Shown here piece by piece: positions 36,215-48,043 of a DNA stretch of 64,000 nucleotides (position 1 is the first letter of the stretch; the number at the start of each line of letters is the position of its first letter). Below the pieces are notes generated by a model. It was not told where the DNA came from. It saw nothing but the letters and a program-made list of their open reading frames with translations, and ran no database searches. Source of the DNA: Primulina eburnea (taxonomy: Eukaryota; Streptophyta; Magnoliopsida; Lamiales; Gesneriaceae); NCBI RefSeq assembly GCF_022965805.1, contig NC_133104.1, positions 27,400,069-27,464,068 of the forward strand. The letters are read 5' to 3'. The translations under genes and the position numbers were made by a program.

Positions 36215-38986
36215 GGAGAATTTTCATAGCCGGCAAAGCTACCAAGGCCTTAATAGATTCAGGGGCCACTCACTCGTTTATATCGGAGTCTTTGCAAACT
36301 TTCTGAAGATCAAGACCATTGGGCTACACATAGCCTTTTCAGTAGTGTTGCCGTCAGGCGAGGAGATGGCAACCACCAATGTTATCCGAGATATAGACCT
36401 TGAGCTGCACGGTAAGCTCGTATATGCGGATCTGATTGTGCTACCGATGCCGGAATTCGACATCATCCTAGGGATGGATTGGCTACTGAAGAACAGAGTG
36501 TTGATAGACTTCCAGCGGAGATCTGTTCTTGTCCGACCGCCTGGAATGGAGCAGTTCTTATTTGAGCCGGACAGGTACTTTTCGTTACCGCGAATTATTC
36601 CATATGTTCAGGCTAGGAAACTCATGCATAGAGGGTGTCGACATTTCTAGCGACCTTTTTAGCTGTCCCCGAGGAACCCAGCCAGTTAGCCTCAGATGTT
36701 CCGATCGTCAGAGATTTCTTAGACGTTTTTCCCGAGGACGTCTCTGGTATGCCACCTGAGAGAGAGGTGGAGTTTTCCATTGAGCTTATGCCAGGTACGG
36801 CTCCGATATCCAAAGCGCCGTACCGATTAGCGCCGACAGAGATGGCAGAGCTTAAGAAGCAGATTCAGGAACTTCTGGACAAGGAGTTCATTCGCCCGAG
36901 CTTTTCTCCATGGGGCGCGCCGGTCTTGTTTGTTAAGAAGAAGGATGGCTCGATGAGGCTTTGCATTGACTATCGGGAGTTGAACAGGGTTACAGTTAAG
37001 AACAAGTACCCACTGCCGAGGATTGAGGATCTGTTTGACCAGTTGCAGGGAGCTTCGATTTTCTCCAAGATTGATCTGCGTTCTGGTTATCATCAGTTGA
37101 GAGTGAGAGATGCTGATGTCTCGAAGACAGCGTTCAGGACTCGTTATGGTCACTACGAGTTCCTTGTGATGCCGTTCGGTCTTACGAATGCGCCAGCGAT
37201 CTTCATGGATCTCATGAATCACGTATTTCAGCCGTACCTCGACCAGTTTGTGATAGTGTTCATAGACGACATACTCGTCTACTCCAAGAGTCAGGAGGAG
37301 CATAGCAGGCATCTGACTACAGTGTTGCAGACCTTGCAGAAGCACAAACTATTCGCAAAGTTCAGTAAATGCGAATTCTGGTTGGAGAAGGTAGCGTTCT
37401 TAGGCCATATCGTTTCTAGCAGTGGCATCGAGGTAGACCCCGCAAAAGTTGCGGCAGTCAGAGATTGGGTTGTACCTCAGAATGCATCCGAGATCCGCAG
37501 TTTTCTTGGGCTGGCAGGATATTACAGGAAGTTCATTCAGGGATTCTCCTCCATTGCCGTTCCACTCACATCACTGACAAAGAAGAATGCTAAATTCGCG
37601 TGGAGCGAGGAATGTCAGAAGAGCTTCGATACTTTGAATCAAGCTCTTATCTCAGCACCCGTTTTGGCCGTACCGTCAGGATCTGGTGAGTTCGTCCTTT
37701 ATACCGATGCTTCGAAGCTTGGTTTAGGAGCAGTTCTGATGCAGCATGGGAGAGTGATAGCGTATGCTTCTCGTCAGCTAAAGATCCACGAGAAGAACTA
37801 CCCTACCCATGATCTGGAGTTAGCAGCAGTAGTCTTTGCTTTGAAGATTTGGAGGCACTATCTGTATGGAGAGAAATGCCAGATCTTTACCGACCACAAG
37901 AGCCTCAAGTATTTCTTTACGCAGAAGGAGCTGAACATGCGTCAGAGGCGTTGGTTGGAGCTTGTGAAAGACTACGACTGTGACATTAGCTACCACCCAG
38001 GTAAAGCTAATGTAGTTGCGGATGCTTTGAGCAGGAAAGTCGCAGTGATGGCTCATTTGACGATGCAGAAACCTCTTCAGATTGAGATGCAGAGGTTTGA
38101 TCTGGAGACTTATCCTCGAGGTAGAGTTCCTCGTCTATCTACCTTGACCATTCAGTCTTCCCTTTTGGATCGTATTCGCAGTGGTCAGGCCGCAGATGAG
38201 CAGTTGGCACAGTGGAAGAAGAGAGATGAAGCCAAGGGCAGTGTCTTGTACACAGTCAGCGACGGTATTGTGAGATACCGAGATAGGATATGGGTTCCTA
38301 ACAGTGATTCTATCCGAGCAGACATCTTATCAGAGGCCTATATGTCCCCGTACTCCATTCACCCTGGGAGTACGAAGATGTACAAAGATCTGCAGCTATT
38401 GTATTGGTTGCCAGGTATGAAGAAGGACATCGGACGTTTTGTATCCGAGTGCCTGACTTGCCAGTTAGTGAAGGCCGAGCATCAGAGACCAGCAGGTTTG
38501 CTCAAGCCTCTTCCTATTCCCGAGTGGAAGTGGGAGAACATTACCATGGACTTTGTGACCGGATTGTCGAGGTCAGCCAGAGGATCGAATGCCATTTGGG
38601 TGATTGTAGATCGTCTTACCAAATCAGCGCACTTTTTGCCTATTAAGACGACTTTCACCATGGTTCAGTATGCAGAGTTGTATAACCGGGAGATAGTCCA
38701 ACTCCATGGCATTCCAGTTTCTATCGTATCCGACAGAGATCCCAGATTCACTTCCTCATTTTGGAAGAGTTTGCATTCGACTTTGGGTACGAAGTTGCTG
38801 TTTAGCACAGCTTTCCATCCGCAGACAGATGGGCAGTCGGAGCGAGTTATTCAGATTTTGGAGGATCTTCTTCGCACTTGCGTCATTGATTTCTCTGGGA
38901 GTTGGGAGTCGAACTTACCATTGGTAGAGTTCACCTATAACAACAGCTTCTAGTCTTCCATTGGTATGGCACCGTATGAAGCTTTG
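36215..38986 (+). pseudogene. Protease-RT-RNase H-integrase of G1, part before C1
   Basis: Protease DSGATHSF near 36249. A frameshift near 36290 follows it and a 1 nt loss near 36645 shifts the start of RT. From 36635 a 772-codon frame is open and holds RT ([16 protein letters not shown], catalytic FIDD), RNase H ([20 protein letters not shown]) and most of integrase ([38 protein letters not shown]). A stop TAG at 38951-38953 replaces a Gln codon of G3. Copia element C1 then inserts at CTTTG (38982-38986). The C-terminal part resumes at 59292. Confidence 0.93.
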
Positions 38987-39479
38987 TGAAGAACCTAAAG
39001 GGGGGGTGAATAGGTTCTTTTAGGCCCTTTAGCGTTTTTAAAACGAGTTTGCAAAAATTGCAAGCGGAAGACTTGAGGGACAATCACAAATAAAATGAAT
39101 GCGTAAAGTAAGTGCGTAAAATAAATGCGTAGTAAAGTAAATGCGTAAAGTAAAGAGGGATAGAGATGTTTATGGAAGTTCGACGAAGAATCGTCTACGT
39201 CTCCCCTTCTCGATGAGGATCGAGGTATCACTATATCGACTTGGCTTTAGGAGCTCCAAACTAGCTTTTACAACCACGCCTCGATGCGTCTACTTGGCCT
39301 TGAGGGCTCCAAGGATAGCCACGAACTTTACAACCCACTCGAGAGTATTACTTTCACTCTTTTTCTACAACTCTTTTGATATTACAACTCTTTTAATCAA
39401 CGCACACAAGAGATAGTAGAAAGCTTTGTAAGAGACAAGAGAGTGGAGTGGGATGATTGAAAATGCATCCTCAAAGGCC

Positions 39480-39487
39480 TATTTATA
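39480..39487 (-). promoter_or_regulatory. TATA box of copia LTR
   Basis: Minus strand TATAAATAGGCC. Same box at 47394-47387 and 58641-58634 in the other LTRs. It lies 18 bp after the palindrome array in the direction of transcription. Confidence 0.75.
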
Positions 39488-39505
39488 CTAGTCTTGGACG
39501 CCAAG

Positions 39506-39981
39506 GTTCGGATCTTCTGTTTATGCTTCGGAACGTCCGATGTGATTGAAATCAATTTCCGTAATTTTGGGATGACTTCGGATCGTCCGTTCTTGACTTC
39601 GTAGGGTCCGAACATGCGCTTCGGAGGGACCGATCAAACTTCGTATCTTCCGAACAGTTCTTTCAGACAGTGTGTGAACAGCTTCGGAAGGTCCGAACTC
39701 AAGTTCGTACCGTCCGAACATTCCCGCGTTTCCAGAGATTTGAAATCTTCAACACTTCGTAGCGTCCGATCATGTCCTTCGTAGCGTCCGAAATCTTACT
39801 CGATCAATCAGTCATATCAATTTGTCTCCGCATTGAAGTGATTTGATTGCTTGTGTTCGGAACGTCCGATCACGTCTTCGGAACGTCCGAACGCTCTCCT
39901 CGCAGCTTCCGAACAGCTTCTATTTTGCTTCTGAATTGCACAATTTCGGACCGTCCGAACCGAATGTCGGATCTTCCGAAC
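39506..39981. repeat. Palindrome array in copia LTR U3
   Basis: About fifteen imperfect copies of TTCGGAACGTCCGAAC-type motifs, each nearly self-complementary, spaced about 20-40 bp. Matching arrays at 47413-47886 and 58660-59135, and an internal one at 41811-42126. Confidence 0.85.
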
Positions 39982-40137
39982 GTAACCTGTTCTTAATTTC
40001 CTGCATGCCTCAATATAAAACATTAGTACATTTTTAATCCAAGTTTTGGTATCATCAAAACAAAAACTTTGGGATATGTTACAGCATTAAAAACATTAAT
40101 CTCATCCTCGAGATTTGTATGCGTTTAAGGCGTAACA

Positions 40138-40151
40138 ATCTCCCCCTTTTT
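40138..40151 (-). other. Polypurine tract of copia C1
   Basis: The minus strand reads AAAAAGGGGGAGAT just before TGTTACGCC of the 3' LTR, the usual copia form. Confidence 0.85.
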
Positions 40152-40488
40152 GATGATCACAAAACTTGGTTAAAAAATGAGATAACAATAATCAACATAA
40201 TCGAAATGGTTATTAAATAACTCCCCCTTAATCAAATAACAAGTCTAAGAGGTTGAATTAAGGCGAATTTATTTAATAACCAATTAACAGCAATTTTAAC
40301 CAAATAAATTCTTCCCCTTTTTGTGATAAGCAAAAAGACATAAGCATAAAGAGAGACAAATAAACAGGTAAAATATCCACTAATAAATGCAAGTCTTTTA
40401 TACAATGATGCATAAAGATAAAATAAACAAAAATAACAAAAACATAATCTAAGAATCCGCATCCCGCGACTCTCTATGTCTCCTCATC
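40152..40488 (-). other. Untranslated 3' region of copia C1
   Basis: AT-rich stretch between the additional ORF stop and the PPT. A second AAGGGGGAG run occurs near 40222-40230. No gene seen. Confidence 0.6.
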
Positions 40489-41721
40489 TCAGCCTCGATG
40501 GAATCCAGACGCGAAGAAGTCTCGGTATGATGGCGCTCTAAGGTAGACTCTAAAAGAGAAAAAACGAGTGTCGAAACGAGTCTCCAATCGCTCGAGATAC
40601 TCGAAAATCCGATCGTAGGGTCCAGAGGGAGCAGGCGGAGTGAAGCCATGAGGAAGGTCATCCATGGTCATCAAAGGAGTGCTAATAGGGTCGGGAACAC
40701 GCTGATGGGATGAAGAGGGAATATCAACCGAAGGGGTAGGAGTGGTACCCGTAGTAGGGGGACCAGCGGGAAATCCTCTCGTCTGAACGTGAGGAGGAAG
40801 GAGACCGAAGGGAACATGAAAGTGTTCGGTCGGACGATAGGACGCAAAGATGCGATCCTTGTCGATGACCCAAGAGGATAAGACGGGATTCCAAGAGAGT
40901 CCCATCTTAACAACAGTATCATGGTCGATAGTCTCGCGAGGAGAAATAGATAAGGATTCTTCATCTGTAAAGTCAATGCCCAGATGGGCTAGAATCCGGT
41001 TAATGAACCGGCCAAATGGAAAAGAGACGCGAGTAGAAGAAGCCGCGTACTCCATGGCGTACATAAGAAAACGGGGAAGGTTAAAAGGACGCTGGGAGAC
41101 TAAATAATAGAGAATGTACAGATCGAGATATTTGCAAGTGGAGAGGTCTCCACTGCGAGGAACAATAGAAGAAGTGATGAGCTTCAGAACAAGCTGAAGC
41201 TGAGGAGAAAGGTCCTTCGCATGAGGACGGTCATCGGCAGGAGTAGGCGGACGACCGAAGATGGTGGTCAAGGCAGTGACTCGATCAAAAGTGGGGTCAT
41301 TCTCAGTCCAAGACTGAGAAAAGAACTCACTCGGTCCGTCTCGAGGAAGATCGAACCAAGTGGAGAGGTCGGCGGTAGAAAAAGAAATGAACCGACCCTG
41401 AACAATGGTAACAACACGAGTGTCATCACCACCAAGAACTAAGGAAAAGTTCGCATAGAACTGATGTATGAGAGAGGGGTAGATGATATCGGGTACGGAA
41501 GGTAGAAAGAAGTTTCCCCAACGTTGAGACTCAATAAGAGTAATCAACGTAAAGAAATTTGCACGAAGATAATCGGTGTGAAGGGTACGACCAGGCAGAA
41601 TGTTACGGGTTTCGAATTCAGGTGGGATAGGACGAGGGTTGGGTGGTTGAGTAAGATCATGGTGAAAGGCACCGTGACGAGGGCGAACATTTCGGCCAGC
41701 TACGTTACGGCGCGGAGGCAT
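40489..41721 (-). CDS. Additional ORF of copia C1 (plant retroelement extra-gene family)
   Basis: Open frame of 410 codons in the sense direction after pol. It begins MPPRRNVAGRNVRPRHG (basic). A central domain contains HQFYANFSLV and later VQGRFISFSTADLSTWFDLP. A Pro/Ser/Thr-rich C-terminal part follows. The FYAN...V-x-G-R pattern also occurs in the additional ORF of the Athila-like element at 55590-56451, so I place both in the plant retrotransposon extra-ORF family sometimes labelled putative plant transposon protein. No signal peptide or clear membrane segment is seen, so an envelope role is not supported. The function is unknown. The ATG lies about 75 bp downstream of an internal TATA box. 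Confidence 0.8.
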   Translation of the reverse strand: MPPRRNVAGRNVRPRHGAFHHDLTQPPNPRPIPPEFETRNILPGRTLHTDYLRANFFTLITLIESQRWGNFFLPSVPDIIYPSLIHQFYANFSLVLGGDDTRVVTIVQGRFISFSTADLSTWFDLPRDGPSEFFSQSWTENDPTFDRVTALTTIFGRPPTPADDRPHAKDLSPQLQLVLKLITSSIVPRSGDLSTCKYLDLYILYYLVSQRPFNLPRFLMYAMEYAASSTRVSFPFGRFINRILAHLGIDFTDEESLSISPRETIDHDTVVKMGLSWNPVLSSWVIDKDRIFASYRPTEHFHVPFGLLPPHVQTRGFPAGPPTTGTTPTPSVDIPSSSHQRVPDPISTPLMTMDDLPHGFTPPAPSGPYDRIFEYLERLETRFDTRFFSFRVYLRAPSYRDFFASGFHRG

Positions 41722-41796
41722 AGTGAGTAGTGAGTGTTTTGTGTGGGGAAAGAAAGAAGGAGTGAATGAGCAAATAAATCAGAGGATCCGAACGCC

Positions 41797-41804
41797 TATT
41801 TATA
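41797..41804 (-). promoter_or_regulatory. Internal TATA box before copia additional ORF
   Basis: The minus strand reads GGCCTATAAATAGGC, sharing TATAAATAGGC with the LTR promoter. It lies 7 bp after an array of the same TTCGGA...TCCGAA palindromes and 76 bp before the ATG at 41721. It would give a 5' leader of about 45-50 nt. Confidence 0.6.
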
Positions 41805-41810
41805 GGCCAT

Positions 41811-42126
41811 GTTCGGACGGTCCGAACATGAGTTCGGAAGGTCCGGAATTTGAACGGAACGGTTATCTGGCAGTCAGTTCGGACGATCCGATTCACAATC
41901 GGACAATCCGATCATAGAACGGAGGCTACGAAGCGTAAACGGAGAGTCCGAAGTCTGACAATCAGGCATGGGAAGGCGCGAACATTTAATGACATCGGAA
42001 GGGGGTTCGGACGATCCGATGTGTGTTCGGATGGTCCGAAGAGTGAATCGGAGGTTCTGGAACCTATGGTCAGGTTCGGACGATCCGAACAGGTTCTTTG
42101 GATCCGAGGTGAAACGGAGCATCCGA
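41811..42126. repeat. Internal palindrome array between copia pol and additional ORF
   Basis: About eight motifs such as GTTCGGACGGTCCGAAC and GTTCGGACGATCCGAAC, of the same type as in the LTR U3 but with different centre bases. The pol stop is at 42317 and the 42127-42316 stretch is otherwise AT-rich and featureless. Confidence 0.85.
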
Positions 42127-42316
42127 ATAGGAGCGGTGATTCCGAAGTAGCCAAGATGAGGAACACCTAAAATTTAAAATATTTAGCACATAAATGAATG
42201 TTGAGCCATAATTATGGATAAATACAATTAATTTGTATTATCCGACATTATAATGCTCACATTAATAATACTCCCCCTCAATTTAACAAATATGTACGAG
42301 AGTATTCGACTAGTGT

Positions 42317-45300
42317 TTACAACTCAATCATGCCAAGTTCACCACGCAAACGAATAAAAGTAGATTCATCTAGTGGTTTTGTAAAAATATCAGCAATTTG
42401 ATTCTTGGTGTCAACATAGTGAAGTTCAACATCATTTTGCTCAATGTGATCACGAATGAAATGATGTCGAATGTCAATATGTTTAGTACGAGAATGTTGA
42501 ACTGGATTCTTTGTTAGACATATGGTGCTTGTATTATCACAAAAGATTGGAATTTTTGAAAAAGTAACACCATAGTCGAGTAATTGATACTTCATCCAAA
42601 GAATTTGTGCACAACAACTACCGGCAGCCATATACTCGGCCTCGGTCGTTGAAAGTGCAACACAGTTTTGCTTTTTAGAAAACCATGACACCAAGCAATT
42701 TCCCAAAAAGAAACAAGTTCCACTAGTGCTCTTTCTATCCACCTTATATCCTCCAAAGTCGGCATCACAGTAAGCTTTTAAATCGAAAAATGAGTTCTTA
42801 GAATACCATAATCCGAGATTTGGAGTATTTGAAAGATATTTGAAAATGCGTTTTAAGGCGAATAAGTGTGATTCCTTTGGACATGATTGAAATCGTGCAC
42901 ACAAGCAAACACTAAACATAATGTCAGGTCTACTAGCAGTCGCATAGAGTAGGGAGCCAATCATGCTACGAAATAACTTTTGGTCAACAGGTTTACCTCC
43001 CTCATCTTTGTCGAGTCTGACTGTCGTGCTCATAGGTGTGGATGAGGCTTTGGAAGACTCCATCCCAAACTTTTTTAGCATCTCCTTGATGTACTTTCCT
43101 TGGTTGACAAAGAAACCATCCTTGCATTGCTTGATTTGGAGACCAAGGAAGTAGTTGAGTTCGCCCATCATGCTCATCTCAAAGTGATCCTGCATAAGCT
43201 TAGAAAAATCTCTACACAAGTGTTCATTAGTAGCACCAAAAATAATATCATCTACATATATTTGTACTATCAGCAAATCATTATTTTTAGTCAAGGTAAA
43301 TAAGGTAATATCAACTTTACCCCTACAAAAACCATTAGACAGCAAAAAGGTAGATAATTTCTCATACCAAGCTCTAGGAGCTTGTTTCAAACCATACAAA
43401 GCCTTATCAAGTTTATACACATAATCAGATAAGTGCACATCTTCAAAACCAATAGGTTGCTCAACATACACTTCTTCTTTCAAATCACCATTAAGAAAAG
43501 CACTTTTAACATCCATTTGAAACAATTTAAAGTCTCTAGAGCAAGCAAAAGCAAGTAGCATGCGAATGGATTCTAGTCTAGCAACAGGGGCATAAGTCTC
43601 ATCATAATCAATTCCCTCTTCTTGACTATATCCTTTAGCTACTAGCCTAGCTTTATTTCTAGTGATTGTACCATGCTCATCTAACTTGTTCCTAAATACC
43701 CATTTAGTTCCTATGACAGGTCTATCAGTGGGTCTAGGTACAAGATTCCAAACTTTATTCCTTCTAAATTCATTTAGTTCATCTTGCATAGCAATAATCC
43801 AAGAATCATCAAGTAAAGCTTCTTCTATGTTCTTAGGCTCTATGTGAGAAAGAAAAGCAAGATAATTGCACATATTAGAAGAGCGAGTAGATACTCCCTT
43901 CGATGGGCTACCAATGATGAGGTCCATGGGATGATCCTTGTGTGTAGTCCACTCCTTCGGAAGAGGTGCGTCCTCTTGATCTTTAGGAACATCATCTAGG
44001 CTTGTGGACTCCAACTTTTCGCCAAGGATATCTATATCATCATCATCAGAAACAACAGTTCTAGGCAAGCAAGGGTTAGTTTCATCAAATATGACATGAA
44101 TAGATTCTTCAACTAGTAAAGTACGTTTATTAAAGACTCTATATGCTTTGCTAGAAGTAGAGTAACCAAGAAAGATACATTTGTCCGATTTAGCATCGAA
44201 CTTACCCAGGTTGTCCTTACCATTGTTGTGGATGAAGCATTTTGATCCAAAAGCGCGGAAGTAAGAAATGTTAGGCTTTCTCCCTCTCCATAGTTCGTAT
44301 GGAGTTTTCTTGAGAATTGGCCTTATTGATACGCGATTGATGATGTAACAAGCAGAACTCATTGCTTCAGCCCAAAAATATTTTGGTAGAGAATGCTCAC
44401 ATAGCATGGTCCTTGCAATCTCTACTAGGGTCCTATTCTTCCTCTCAACGACACCGTTTTGTTGAGGAGTTCTAGGACAAGAAAAATTGTGACCAATGCC
44501 TTTGCTTTGACAAAAAATTGAAAAATTTTCATTTTGAAATTCCGTTCCGTGGTCACTACGGATTTGTTTGATCAAAAGATTTTTCTCATTTTCAACCTTT
44601 TTGACAAAAATTTTGAAATGATCAAAGGCATCATTTTTGTGGGCTAAAAACAATGTCCAAGTAAAACGTGAAAAATCATCTACAATGACAAAAGCATAAG
44701 ATTTTCCTCCTAGACTAGTTGTCCTCGAGGGACCACATAAATCTAGGTGAAGTAATTCAAGGGGCATAGAAGTGGATACAAAATTTTTATTTTTAAAAGA
44801 TTCCTTTGTGTGTTTACCAAGTTGACAAGCATCACAAAAAGAATCTAATTTTAAATTCAGCTTTGGCATTCCGGAAACTAGGTCAAGTTTTAAAAGTTTT
44901 TCTATGGTGCTCATCCCAACATGACCAAGTCGTCTATGCCAAAGAATGTTGTCATCAACATTTAATGTTACAAGGCTTTTTATTTTTGAAAAAGATGAAA
45001 TCTTTAAATCGACCTTGTAAACATTTTCACTTCTATAACCTTTGAAACTAATGGTTTTGTCAGTTGTGAGTGATACAGTGCAATCGTGTGGTGTGAATTT
45101 GACTTCATAACCCCTATCGCACAATTGACTAATGCTTAGGAGGTTATGTTTAAGCCCTTTCACAAGAAGTACATCATCAATAATAGTAGAGTTAGATATA
45201 CCTATTGAGCCGATGCCTTCTATGATCCCTTTGCTGTTGTCTCCGAAGGTCACCGATCCTTTTTCTTTTGGTCGAATGGATTGTAGCAGCTTCTTTTCTC

Positions 45301-45345
45301 CCGTCATGTGTCGAGAGCATCCACTGTCAAGATACCAATTGCTCG
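42317..45345 (-). CDS. Copia Pol: protease active site, integrase, RT, RNase H (C1)
   Basis: Open from the protease DSGCSRHM (about 45330) to the stop at 42317; 996 codons follow the internal Met at 45307. Counted from that Met: integrase zinc finger H-H-C-C at about 124-161 (LWHRRLGHV...CDACQ), catalytic D189, D252 (RSDHGTEF) and E288; RT with YVDD near 685; RNase H with CDADFGG near 846 and the STTEAEYMA motif. The domain order IN-RT-RH is diagnostic of Ty1/copia, and the extra downstream ORF and coiled-coil Gag fit the SIRE lineage. No stop or frameshift inside pol. Gag upstream is broken, so expression as Gag-Pol would fail. Confidence 0.95.
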
Positions 45346-46854
45346 ATGACTTGTCTCCCCTTTGTCCCTACAAGGTTGAGATACAGTTTGATAGTTGGTA
45401 CCCGTTTCTTTGGGTCCTTTGGGGTTAGTAGTAGTTGGGGATTTGGGGATCCATTTCCAATAACTATTCTTGTTGTGTTGGTGTCTAAGTTTCTTGCATT
45501 TAGGTCTTATGTGGCCTATCTTACAACAGTAAGTACATGTTGGTGGTGTTCTTGGTTTTGCCTTTGCGATAAGACTAGCGAAGTTGACTGATTTCTTTTC
45601 ATATCCTAGACCTCCTTTGTCGAAGTTACACCTTTGCATGCTCAAGAGGTTTTCTAGTTTACCGCTACTCACATTGAACTTGTTGAAGGCTTTCTCTAAG
45701 TCTCTTAGGTTTGTCTTGAGCTTAGTGTTGTCATGCATCCTAGCTTCTAGTTCAGTTTTAAGTTGCTTATTCTCATTTCTAAGTGACTTAGCCTTATTGT
45801 ACATACTAGTGTAAGCGGAGAGTAATTCATCGTAAGAGGGTACCTCGTCGTCATCCGAGTCGGTCAGATGATCTTCCTTCGCCATGAAGCATAGGGTAGA
45901 CTCCTCTTCGTTGTCGCTGTCGCTCCACGTGGCTAGAAGGGCCTTTTTCTTGTTTTTGCCGGCCTTCTTCTTGGAGGGACACTCGTTTGAATAGTGACCC
46001 TTTTGTTGACAGTTGTAGCAGGTCACTTCCTTCTCAAACTTTTTGTCTTTCTTGTTGAAGTTGGAACTCCGCATGAATCTTTTGAACTTTCTAGTGAGGA
46101 GTGCCATTTCTTCATCGTCGCTATCTTCAAGTTGACTGGTCAAGGCGATCCCTTTCGCCTTTACTTTGTCGTCATCTTTCTTTGTCTCCTTCCGGGTAGA
46201 TACTTCAAGTTCATGGGTTTTTAGGGTCCCATGAAGTTGATCAAGGTCGTAGGATGCCGCATCTCCCTTGTTGGATTCAATGATAGCCGTGCACTTTGCA
46301 TCCCATTCCGCCGGTAGTGCTCGAAGGGCTCTCCTCCACACTTGTTTAGTTGGGTAGTTCTCGCCAAGTTGGGCAAGCTCATTGATGATTTGGGTGAGCC
46401 GCCGGAACATGGTGTCGATATCCTCCTTGGGTTCCATCTCAAAGGTCTCGTACTTGAGTTGGAGAAGATCTATCTTCGTTTCTTTGACTTGATTGGTTCC
46501 CTCGTGTCAAATCTCCAATTTGTCCCAAATCTCTTTGGCGGAGGTGCAAGCCGAGATTCGGTTGTATTCATTCATATCTAGGGAACAATGAAGAATATTC
46601 ATAGCTTTAGCATTTTGAGAGATAAGTTTCATATCGTCCTTGGTGAGGTCATCCATTCCCTTAGGAATTTCCTTATCATCCACCGTTTTCATGGGGATAT
46701 AGGGACCTTTCATCGTTATTTTCCAAAGGTCGTAATCGACGGATTGGATGTATAGAGATATTCTATTCTTCCAATATCCGTAATTGGTACTATTGAAAAG
46801 AGGGGGACGATTTGTGGATTGTCCTTGGGCATACTCGCTTGCTAGATTGGCCAT
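45304..46854 (-). pseudogene. Copia Gag of C1, one stop and one frameshift
   Basis: Starts MANLASEYAQGQ at 46854. The first 115 codons (to 46507) end at an in-frame TGA, then the frame continues to 45304. Features: LTR-copia gag core, a zinc knuckle CYNCQQKGHYSNEC near 46010, acidic Asp/Glu clusters, a coiled-coil stretch (KAKSLRNENKQLKTELEAR), and a second C/H cluster CTYCCKIGHIRPKC near 45530. A frameshift near 45360 separates it from the protease, which is read in the pol frame. SIRE-type long Gag. Confidence 0.9.
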
Positions 46855-46875
46855 TTTAAAAGATTTTGAAAACCT

Positions 46876-46888
46876 GGCTCTGATACCA
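46876..46888 (-). other. tRNA-Met primer binding site, middle copia LTR
   Basis: Minus strand TGGTATCAGAGCC, two bases from the LTR end at 46891. Confidence 0.92.
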
Positions 46889-46890
46889 CT

Positions 46891-48043
46891 TGAAGAACCT
46901 AAAGGGGGGGTGAATAGGTTCTTTAAGGCCCTTTAGCGTTTTTAAAACGAGTTTGCAAAAATTGCAAGCGGAAGACTTGAGGGACAATCACAAATAAAAA
47001 TAAATGCGTAAAGTAAGTGCGTAAAATAAATGCGTAGTAAAGTAAATGCGTAAAGTAAAGAGGGATAGAGATGTTTATGGAAGTTCGACGAAGAATCGTC
47101 TACGTCTCCCCTTCTCGATGAGGATCGAGGTATCACTATGACGAATTGGCTTTAGGAGCTCCAAGCTAGCTTTTACAACCACGCCTCGATGCGTCTACTT
47201 GGCCTTGAGGGCTCCAAGGATAGCCACGAACTTTACAACCCACTCGAGAGTATTACTTTCACTCTTTTTCTACAACTCTTTTGATATTACAACTCTTTTA
47301 ATCAACGCACACAAGAGATAGTAGAAAGCTTTGTAAGAGACAAGAGAGAATGGAGTGGGATGATTGAGAATGCATCCTCAAAGGCCTATTTATACTAGTC
47401 TTGGACGCCAAGGTTCGGATCTTCTGTTTATACTTCGGAACGTCCGATGTGATTGAAATCAATTTGCGTAATTCTGGAATGACTTCGGATCTTCCGTTCT
47501 TGACTTCGTAGGGTCCGAACATATGCTTCGGAGGGACCGATCAAACTTCGTTTCTTCTGAACAGTTCTTTTAGACAGTGTATGAACAACTTCGGAAGGTC
47601 CGAACTCTAGTTCGTACCGTCCGATCATTCCCGCGTTTCCGGAGATTTGAAATCTTCAACACTTCGTAGCTTCCGATCATGTCCATCGTAGCGTCCGAAA
47701 TCTACTCAATCAACAGTCAGATCAATTTGTCTCCGGATTGAAGTGATTTGATTGCTTGTGTTCGGAACGTCCGATCCAGTCTTCGGAACGTCCGAACTTG
47801 CTCCTCGCAGCTTCTGAACAGCTTCTATTTTGCTTCTGATTGGCACAATTTCGGAACGTCTGAACCAAATTTCGGATCTTCCGAACGTAACCTTGTTCTT
47901 AATTTCCTGCATGCCTCAATATAAAACATTAGTACATTTTTAATCCAAGTTTTGGTATCATCAAAACAAAAAATTTGGGATATGTTACAGCATTAAAAAC
48001 ATTAATCTCATCCTCGAGATTTGTATGCGTTTAAGGCGTAACA
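46891..48043 (-). repeat. Middle copia LTR (C2-type), 1153 bp
   Basis: Same family as the outer C1 LTRs but with many more differences by eye, so it comes from a different copy. Contains a TATA box at 47394-47387 and a palindrome array at 47413-47886. Its outer end is followed by gypsy integrase codons, not by CTTTG. Confidence 0.92.

Larger units (their letters stand above)
38987..40137 (-). repeat. 3' LTR of copia C1, 1151 bp
   Basis: On the minus strand starts TGTTACGCCTTAAACG at 40137 and ends AGGTTCTTCA at 38987. A TATA box (TATAAATA on the minus strand, 39487-39480) lies just downstream of a dense array of short palindromes (39981-39506). Two substitutions from the 58141-59291 LTR seen by eye. 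Confidence 0.95.

Noticed and set aside
39817..40037. Small ORFs across the copia LTR palindrome array on both strands
   Set aside because: Near-palindromic motifs keep both strands open by chance; identical copies at 58971-59191 reflect LTR duplication.
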